This document shows positions 14,659-19,846 of a stretch of DNA of 19,846 nucleotides, in pieces. The notes below the pieces were generated by a model that was not told the origin of the DNA, did not search any database, and saw only the letters and a list, made by a program, of their open reading frames with translations. Each line of letters opens with the position of its first letter. Within the stretch, counting starts at the first letter, position 1. Made by a program: the position numbers and the translations under genes. Source of the DNA: DAOTUB01 sp034437455 (GTDB lineage: Bacteria > Chloroflexota > Anaerolineae > B4-G1); assembly GCA_034437455.1 (NCBI GenBank), contig DAOTUB010000134.1:1-19846 (forward strand), read 5' to 3'.

Positions 14659-14687
14659 AATCAGCGCCTTCAGCGCCTCAGCGATTC
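14659..14687 (+). repeat. Second copy of the AATCAGCGC repeat
   Basis: A 29-base sequence starting AATCAGCGC and ending GATTC. It matches 14485-14513 in the same orientation except for four transitions. It lies 15 bases beyond the treT stop codon. No coding role is apparent. Confidence 0.6.
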
Positions 14688-14701
14688 AATGGCCCGGCGG
14701 T

Positions 14702-15943
14702 TCAAGCGGCCAGCGCCGCGAACAGGCGCAGATAATCCGCCAGGTGGCGCGTGGTGAGAAAATTGCGCCGCACGTGCTCCCGGGCCGCCGCGCCCATCCG
14801 CGCCGCCTCCTGTGGATGCTGCAAGAGATAGCGCATTTTCTCTGCGCACGCCTCTGCCGAATCGACCAGAAAGCCGGTCTCGCCCTCGATCACTTGCAGC
14901 GGGATGCCGCCCACGTCGCCGCCGACGACCGGCTTGCCCTTCCACAGCGCCTCCGTCACGACCAGCCCGAACCCCTCGCGGGTCGATTTCTGGACGACGA
15001 CGTCACTGACGGTCTGGAACGCGCCCACCTCCAGCGCGCCCACGCCGTGAAAGTTGTGCAGGATGTGCACGTCCTCGTCCTTTCCGGCGTGGCGGATCGT
15101 CTTGTCCATATAGTACCAGCCCTCGGGGTCGTCGGAGGCCATCGAGCCGACCAACGCCAACTGCACCTCCGGCATCCGCTCCTTGACGATGCGATAGGCG
15201 TCGATCACGCCGAGCGGGTCCTTCCAGGGGTCAAAGCGGCTGACCTGGGTGACGAGCGGGCGCTCCACGTCCAGGCCAAAGCGGGCGACGATCTCGCGCG
15301 CCTCGTCCTCCGCGATCGGCGCGTTCTTGGGCGAGAGCGGGTCGATGGTCGGCGTGATGATCGCCAGGCGATCAAAGCTCACCCCCGGCCCCACGTACTG
15401 CTCCAGCGTAAAGATGCCGCCCTCGTAGGCGTTGATGTAGGGAGCGAAAAAGTCCCAATAGACCGGGTTGGGATGCGAGGTATCGATGTGGCAGCGCCAG
15501 GCCCAGTGCTTGCCGCCGCCGCGCCCGTGATAGTGGAGCATCCCCGCCGGCTGCGGGTCGTGGACGACGACAAAGTCGTACTCGCCCTCGAACTGTTTGG
15601 CGTTCATCTCGTTGTACCGTCGCCAGATTATCTTCATCTCCTCGGTGAACGGGATGTCCATCCCCTGCAGCCCGTTGTGGCAAGCCTTGGTGACGTTGAA
15701 AAACTCGTCCTCGCCCGCGATGACCTGCCACTCGGCCTCCAGCCCCACGTCGCGCATCAAAGGCGTGAGCGTGACCAACATCTCGGCCACGCCGCCGCCA
15801 AAGGCAGTCGCGTTGACGTGCACCACCCGCGCCCCCTTGAGCGGCGCGGCCAACCCTTCGATCTCGGCGATCACCTCGTCGCCGACGATAGCGCGGTAAT
15901 CGTCCAATCGCTTTTCTTGTTCCAGTGTAACCCGTTGTAGCAC
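14702..15943 (-). CDS. treT: GT4-family glycosyltransferase, trehalose synthase TreT-like
   Basis: A 413-residue retaining GT-B glycosyltransferase. N-terminal motifs are HVNATAFGGGVAEML (42-56) and FFNVTKACHNGLQG (81-94). The C-terminal nucleotide-sugar half has SRFDPWKDP (235-243) and the E-x7-E motif (Glu323 and Glu331). These resemble TreT, which reversibly joins NDP-glucose and glucose to give trehalose. Length fits the family. The start is GTG at 15943 with AGGAGG 5 nt upstream. It follows an AglFG-type uptake system, much as treT accompanies the trehalose/maltose transporter in Thermococcus and Pyrococcus. I infer use of imported trehalose or its synthesis; another glucosyl acceptor cannot be excluded. 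A 173-base gap containing a dispersed repeat separates it from the ATPase gene. Confidence 0.82.
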   Translation of the reverse strand: MLQRVTLEQEKRLDDYRAIVGDEVIAEIEGLAAPLKGARVVHVNATAFGGGVAEMLVTLTPLMRDVGLEAEWQVIAGEDEFFNVTKACHNGLQGMDIPFTEEMKIIWRRYNEMNAKQFEGEYDFVVVHDPQPAGMLHYHGRGGGKHWAWRCHIDTSHPNPVYWDFFAPYINAYEGGIFTLEQYVGPGVSFDRLAIITPTIDPLSPKNAPIAEDEAREIVARFGLDVERPLVTQVSRFDPWKDPLGVIDAYRIVKERMPEVQLALVGSMASDDPEGWYYMDKTIRHAGKDEDVHILHNFHGVGALEVGAFQTVSDVVVQKSTREGFGLVVTEALWKGKPVVGGDVGGIPLQVIEGETGFLVDSAEACAEKMRYLLQHPQEAARMGAAAREHVRRNFLTTRHLADYLRLFAALAA

Positions 15944-15975
15944 GATGCCCTCCTACTAAAATCTGTCCCGCAAGC

Positions 15976-16087
15976 GTCATTTCGAGCAGCTTGCCCTGAG
16001 CTTGTCGAAGGAACCGCAGGGAGTCGAGAAATCTCACTTTGTCGGGATTGGAGACCCTTCGACTCCGCTACGCTCCGCTCAGGGTGA
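15976..16087 (+). repeat. Dispersed repeat, variant copy F
   Basis: A 112-bp variant of the repeat family, starting GTCATTTCGAG and ending CTCAGGGTGAC, with the shared internal CCCTGAGCTTGTCGAAGG block. It separates the sugar-transport ATPase gene from treT and may affect read-through or RNA stability at that junction. Confidence 0.82.
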
Positions 16088-16116
16088 CGGAAACGCCGTC
16101 CGCTTGCCCTAGTCTC

Positions 16117-17217
16117 CTATCGGATCGCCAGCTCCGTCTCCTTATCAAAGACGTGCATCGAATCCATATTGAACGCCACGCCGATGGTGCCGCCCGCCCG
16201 CGCCTCTGTGCGGGGGTCAAAGATGCCCTGGAACTGGATGTGCTCCGACGCCAGGTGAACGACGACCTCCCTGCCGAGCAACTCGGTCACGTCCACCCTG
16301 GCCTCCACCAGCGACTTGGTGATTCCCGTCGGGCAGTAATCGGCGTCGTGGGTGTCCTCGGGACGGATGCCGAAAATGACGTCCTTGCCCAGGTGCTGGC
16401 GATAGACTTGCGCCTTGTCCTCAGGAACCTCCAGTAGAAAATCCCTGCAATCCACGGCTACCTTGCCGTCTTGCTCCACGAGCTTGGCGTCGATAAAGTT
16501 CATCGCCGGGCTGCCGATGAAACCGGCGACAAAGAGGTTGTCCGGGTACTCGTAGAGGTTCTGCGGTGAATCGATCTGCTGCTTGATGCCGTCCTTCAGC
16601 ACCAGGATGCGGGTGCCCATCGTCATCGCCTCGACCTGGTCGTGGGTCACGTAGATGAAGGTCGTCTCCAGCCGTTGATGGAGCTTGCTGATCTCGGCGC
16701 GGGCCTGCACGCGCAGCTTGGCGTCCAGGTTGGAGAGCGGCTCATCCATCAGAAAGACGTTCGGCTCCCGCACGATGGCGCGACCGATCGCCACGCGCTG
16801 CCGCTGGCCGCCGGAGAGCTGCCCCGGCTTGCGATCCAGCAACTTTTCGATGCCCAGGATGTCGGCGGCCTCGCGCACGCGCCGATCGATCTCGGCCTCC
16901 GTGGTCTTGCGTTGTCTGAGGCCAAAGGCCATATTCTCATAGACTTTCATGTGGGGGTAGAGCGCGTAGGATTGAAAGACCATGGCAATATCCCGGTCCT
17001 TGGGCTGGACATCGTTGACCATCCGGTCGCCAATATAGATTTTGCCCTCGGTGATCGACTCCAGACCGGCCAACAATCGAAGCGCCGTGGACTTGCCGCA
17101 GCCCGAAGGCCCCACGTACACGATGAATTCCTTGTCCTCGATATCGATGCTAAGATCACTGATCCCTACGACGTTGCCCCACCGCTTGGTTACGTGCTCA
17201 TATTTTACGTTCGCCAT
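16117..17217 (-). CDS. Sugar ABC transporter ATPase (MalK/UgpC/AglK family)
   Basis: A 366-residue importer ATPase that energises the two permeases encoded just upstream. Motifs are Walker A GPSGCGKST (36-44), the Q-loop in VFQSYALYPH, signature LSGGQ (134-138), Walker B VFLMDE (154-159) and switch His192. The C-terminal 130 residues are the TOBE/OB regulatory extension typical of carbohydrate importers (FGIRPED motif). AAGGAG precedes the ATG by about 9 nt. The 60-base gap from aglG suggests one operon. Proteins of this family often serve several sugar transporters, so specificity cannot be read from this subunit. Confidence 0.95.
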   Translation of the reverse strand: MANVKYEHVTKRWGNVVGISDLSIDIEDKEFIVYVGPSGCGKSTALRLLAGLESITEGKIYIGDRMVNDVQPKDRDIAMVFQSYALYPHMKVYENMAFGLRQRKTTEAEIDRRVREAADILGIEKLLDRKPGQLSGGQRQRVAIGRAIVREPNVFLMDEPLSNLDAKLRVQARAEISKLHQRLETTFIYVTHDQVEAMTMGTRILVLKDGIKQQIDSPQNLYEYPDNLFVAGFIGSPAMNFIDAKLVEQDGKVAVDCRDFLLEVPEDKAQVYRQHLGKDVIFGIRPEDTHDADYCPTGITKSLVEARVDVTELLGREVVVHLASEHIQFQGIFDPRTEARAGGTIGVAFNMDSMHVFDKETELAIR

Positions 17218-17277
17218 TTGAGTGTACTCCTTTTCAATTTGATTAAGCGACTGCTCTCTACCGCAGTGCGTCGTAGC

Positions 17278-18474
17278 CTATCCTTTCACCGCGCCGGCCA
17301 GCATGCCACGCACAAAGAAGCGTTGCAGGGCAAAGAACACGATCATGGGCAGGGCCATCGAGATGAACGCGGCAGCCGTCAGCAGGTGCCAGCCTGCGCC
17401 TAACGAACTCACCATGTTGCCGATCTGGTACGTTAACACAGGTTTCTGCCCTCCCAGGAAAACCAGGGCCACCAGCAGGTCGTTCCAGATCCACAGGAAC
17501 TGGAAGATAGCCAGGGATGCCAGGGCCGGAACCGAAAGCGGCAGCGCCAGCTTGTAAAAAACCGTCCAGTGGGACATCCCATCGAGATACGCCGACTCGA
17601 AAATCTCTTTGGGCAGCGAGCCGATAAAGTTGCGCATCAGGTAGATGGCATAGGGCAGGCCAAAGCCGGTGTGGAACAGCCAGATGCCCAGAAACGTGCC
17701 GTTCAACCCTAACTGGGCGTACACGCGCGAGATCGGGATCAGCGTCATCTGGAGCGGTACGATCTGCAAGCCGACCAGCAGCGCGAACAACATCATGCGG
17801 CCGGGAAAGTGAAGCCAGGAGAAGGCATAGCCGGCAAAAGCGGCGAAGAGGAGGGGGAGAATGACGCACGGAATAGCGACCAGCAGGCTGTTGATGAACG
17901 CCCGTCCCATGCCCCTGGAGTTCATCACGTCGCTGATGTTACAGTTCAGGTCGAGCGCTTGCTTCCCTGTGGCACAGTCTTCCACATAGTTGGTCGTGCC
18001 TCGGTAACCCATCAAGGCGTCAATATAGTTGTTCAAAGTAAAGCGCGGGCGACTGGCGGCATCCTCGACGCCCGAGACCCGGCGGAGATAGCCAAGCAGA
18101 TCCGTCATCTCTTGTGTGTCAGGCAGCTCTTCCAATTGGACCTTGTCCTCTTCCACTTGCTTGCGCAGGAAAACGGTCAGCTCGATCGAGCGGCGGAATT
18201 CCCCAATCAGCTCCGGATCGAATAGATCCACGCCCTCGACAGCCTTGCCGTCCGGGCCATAATGAGGGGCCAGGTACTTTTCGTACACGTCCTGCCCCGC
18301 TGTCTCGCGGGGCGCAAAAACCGTCCACCAGCCGCTCTCGTTGATGTTTTGAAAGGGCCGCAGCGAGGTGACGAACAGGCCGATAGTCGGTATCAGCCAG
18401 ACCAAGCAAAGCCCAATCAGCACAACGTGGGTTGGTAGACCAGACAGAATCATTTTGATGCGATCGGTGATCAT
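17278..18474 (-). CDS. aglG: Alpha-glucoside-type ABC permease AglG-like
   Basis: A 398-residue inner-membrane permease of the MalG family. The first helix (about 15-36) reads into LIPTIGLFVTSLRP, characteristic of AglG-type proteins, followed by an extracytoplasmic insertion (about 40-190) that ordinary MalG proteins of about 280 residues lack. Cys167 and Cys178 in this loop could form a disulfide. The EAA loop that contacts the ATPase is at about 290-318 (ESAYLDG). The ATG overlaps the aglF stop as ATGA, and AGGAGG lies 7 nt upstream inside aglF, so 18474 is chosen over more upstream in-frame ATGs within aglF. The substrate is probably an alpha-glucoside such as trehalose, maltose or sucrose (inference). 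Confidence 0.92.
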   Translation of the reverse strand: MITDRIKMILSGLPTHVVLIGLCLVWLIPTIGLFVTSLRPFQNINESGWWTVFAPRETAGQDVYEKYLAPHYGPDGKAVEGVDLFDPELIGEFRRSIELTVFLRKQVEEDKVQLEELPDTQEMTDLLGYLRRVSGVEDAASRPRFTLNNYIDALMGYRGTTNYVEDCATGKQALDLNCNISDVMNSRGMGRAFINSLLVAIPCVILPLLFAAFAGYAFSWLHFPGRMMLFALLVGLQIVPLQMTLIPISRVYAQLGLNGTFLGIWLFHTGFGLPYAIYLMRNFIGSLPKEIFESAYLDGMSHWTVFYKLALPLSVPALASLAIFQFLWIWNDLLVALVFLGGQKPVLTYQIGNMVSSLGAGWHLLTAAAFISMALPMIVFFALQRFFVRGMLAGAVKG

Positions 18475-19607
18475 CGTATCGCCTCCTGTACTCGGAAACG
18501 CCGGACGTTCCAGATCATGAACGGAATGGTGAGCAGGATCAGAATCACCGCGATGGCCGCTGACCGTCCACTCTGGTGACTGACGTACATTTCGCCATAC
18601 ATGCGATTGGCGATAACTTCGGTGCCATAGTTGCCGCCCGTCATCACATAGACGATGTCGAATATTTTGAGTACGTTGATGACCATCGTGGTGACCACGA
18701 CGGCTATGGTGGGCATGATGATCGGCACCATCACTTTCCAAAACACCCGCCACTCGGTGGCGCCGTCCACGCGGGCGGCTTCGATGATCTCTGTCGGCAC
18801 GCTTTTCAGGGACGCCGAGAGGATGGTCATGCAAAAGCCGGTCCACATCCAGACGCCCACCAGGATCAAGGCAAAGTTGTTGACGGCTGGCTCGCTCAGC
18901 CAGGAGATAGGCCCTCCGCCCAGCCTGGTGACGATGGCGTTGAGCAGGCCAATCTGCACCTGACCGGTGCTGTAGGCGTAGACGAATTTCCAGATGACGC
19001 CAGCGCCCACGAACGAAATGGCCATCGGCATAAAGATGATCGCTTTGGCCAGCGATTCATACTTCACCCGGTCGGCCAGGACGGCGATCAAGAGGCCCAG
19101 CCCGACTGTGCCACCGACCATCAAAAACACCCACAACAGGTTGTTTCGAAAAGCGGTTAGCATGATGGGCGCGGTCAGAGCGTACCGATAATTCTCCAGG
19201 ACGCCCCAACACGGTTCTTTTTCGTACACGTTTAGCGTCTGGTCTTTGCTCCGGATCACATACTTTTTTCGGCCATCGACAATTGTCCACTCATTCCCAA
19301 CTTCTTTCACCTCCACCCTGGCCTGGGGAGTGAGAGTCACGTCGTGCTCTCGAAACTGCGTGCGCAGTTCCGCAGGGACCTCTTTTCTATTCAGTTCATT
19401 GGGGTCTAGCTCGATGCTAAACAGGTGTTCTTCCACGCAGGCGGCCGCCGCAGACTGGGTGCCATCCGCGTTTTTAAAGCTCAGAAGGAACGTGTTGATC
19501 CCTGGATACACAATGAAGGCTGTCATGATCAACAAGGCTGGAGCAACGTACAGCCACGGGGCGATCTTGCCCTGCCTCATTATTTCAGGAACTTGAACAT
19601 CACTCAT
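18471..19607 (-). CDS. aglF: Alpha-glucoside-type ABC permease AglF-like
   Basis: A 378-residue MalF-family permease. The first helix (about 17-43) is followed by an extracytoplasmic segment (about 45-150) with Cys57 and Cys133, then the membrane core with the AglF-like stretch AIIFMPMAISFVGAGVIWKF and the EAA loop (275-298, EAARVDGATEW). The chosen start (19607) has AAAGGAG about 7 nt upstream. The frame is open further upstream, but that part crosses an intergenic palindrome and the end of the binding-protein gene. It overlaps aglG by four bases. A perfect palindrome upstream probably sets its expression relative to the binding protein. Confidence 0.92.
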   Translation of the reverse strand: MSDVQVPEIMRQGKIAPWLYVAPALLIMTAFIVYPGINTFLLSFKNADGTQSAAAACVEEHLFSIELDPNELNRKEVPAELRTQFREHDVTLTPQARVEVKEVGNEWTIVDGRKKYVIRSKDQTLNVYEKEPCWGVLENYRYALTAPIMLTAFRNNLLWVFLMVGGTVGLGLLIAVLADRVKYESLAKAIIFMPMAISFVGAGVIWKFVYAYSTGQVQIGLLNAIVTRLGGGPISWLSEPAVNNFALILVGVWMWTGFCMTILSASLKSVPTEIIEAARVDGATEWRVFWKVMVPIIMPTIAVVVTTMVINVLKIFDIVYVMTGGNYGTEVIANRMYGEMYVSHQSGRSAAIAVILILLTIPFMIWNVRRFRVQEAIR

Positions 19608-19660
19608 CGAGTCACTCCTTTCAACCTTGCGAGACGGCGATCTGTCTCTAGTTGATTGAG

Positions 19661-19694
19661 ATGGGGGCGATTCCTCTTGAGGAATCGCCCCCAT
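19661..19694. promoter_or_regulatory. Perfect 16-bp intergenic palindrome between binding protein and aglF
   Basis: Arms 19661-19676 and 19679-19694 are exact inverse complements with a 2-base spacer. No T-tract follows on the minus strand, so it is not a classic terminator. In malE-malF-type operons such hairpins protect the binding-protein mRNA and reduce downstream expression. The same role is inferred here. Confidence 0.82.
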
Positions 19695-19707
19695 TTGCAC
19701 GTACCTG

Positions 19708-19846
19708 TTATTCGGTTGCTGCCGCTTGCACCTTGGCTGCCTCGGCCAGGGCTTGGTCCAACGGGACGGCGTCGTTGACATAGTCCACGATCGCCGTCCA
19801 CTCGGCGCTGCCAAAGCCGCCGGGGATGGTGTCGCCGATGTCGGGC
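19708..19846 (-). CDS. Sugar-binding protein of the ABC importer, C-terminal fragment
   Basis: Only the last 45 codons are in the window; the gene continues past the right edge. The fragment reads GDTIPGGFGSAEWTAIVDY and then a helix ending AAATE before TAA. This resembles the C-terminus of family 1 / AglE-type extracytoplasmic sugar-binding proteins, where a tryptophan-containing segment precedes the final helix. Its position directly upstream of the permease genes, with an intervening hairpin, supports the role. Substrate, signal peptide and lipobox cannot be assessed. Confidence 0.8.
   Translation of the reverse strand, partial: PDIGDTIPGGFGSAEWTAIVDYVNDAVPLDQALAEAAKVQAAATE

Noticed and set aside
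18475..18846. A longer N-terminus for AglG
   Set aside because: The extension overlaps aglF throughout. The ATGA junction with a well-placed AGGAGG supports the start at 18474.
19608..19814. A longer N-terminus for AglF
   Set aside because: It would read through the palindrome and the binding-protein gene. A strong ribosome-binding site precedes 19607.

Overview
The window looks like a piece of a Chloroflexota genome (Anaerolineae/Caldilineae-like), probably from an environmental or metagenomic assembly. This is inferred from the mix of an N-type ATP synthase operon, AglFG-type sugar permeases with a TreT-like glycosyltransferase, a giant thrombospondin-type-3 surface protein, and many palindromic dispersed repeats between genes. 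No rRNA or other phylogenetic marker confirms it. Every credible gene lies on the minus strand, so transcription runs from high to low coordinates. No tRNA, rRNA, CRISPR array or transposase was seen.

Layout in transcription order: (1) 19846-14702 is a carbohydrate import locus: the C-terminal end of a solute-binding protein, a 16-bp perfect palindrome, two AglF/AglG-like permeases overlapping by ATGA, a MalK/UgpC-family ATPase, a dispersed repeat, and a TreT-like glycosyltransferase. The set resembles the trehalose/maltose operons of Thermococcales, where treT sits among ABC transporter genes. (2) 14701-14107 is a long intergenic region holding a terminator, two dispersed-repeat families and a good promoter embedded in an inverted repeat. 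(3) 14106-8983 encodes a secreted protein of about 1,706 residues: signal peptide, cadherin-like domain, C-type lectin domain, about 23 TSP3-type repeats of about 44 residues, and a C-terminal membrane anchor. It is followed by three hairpins, the last a terminator. The terminator and the first hairpin resemble sequences downstream of treT. (4) 8818-5154 encodes a heterodimeric ABC exporter with one degenerate ATP site, driven by a strong promoter that appears to give a leaderless mRNA. (5) 5055-3871 encodes a PreA-like flavin/iron-sulfur subunit. (6) 3837-313 is an N-ATPase operon in the usual order D-C-Q-R-B; E-F-A-G would lie beyond the left edge.

The most unusual part is the N-ATPase operon. 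Between atpC and atpQ sits a small GIY-YIG nuclease gene flanked by two directly oriented copies of a palindromic repeat. The atpC stop codon lies inside the repeat family, leaving an epsilon subunit with no C-terminal helical domain. Another repeat copy follows atpB, where atpE would be expected. A mobile or repeat-associated module appears to have reshaped an energy-conservation operon while leaving its reading frames open.
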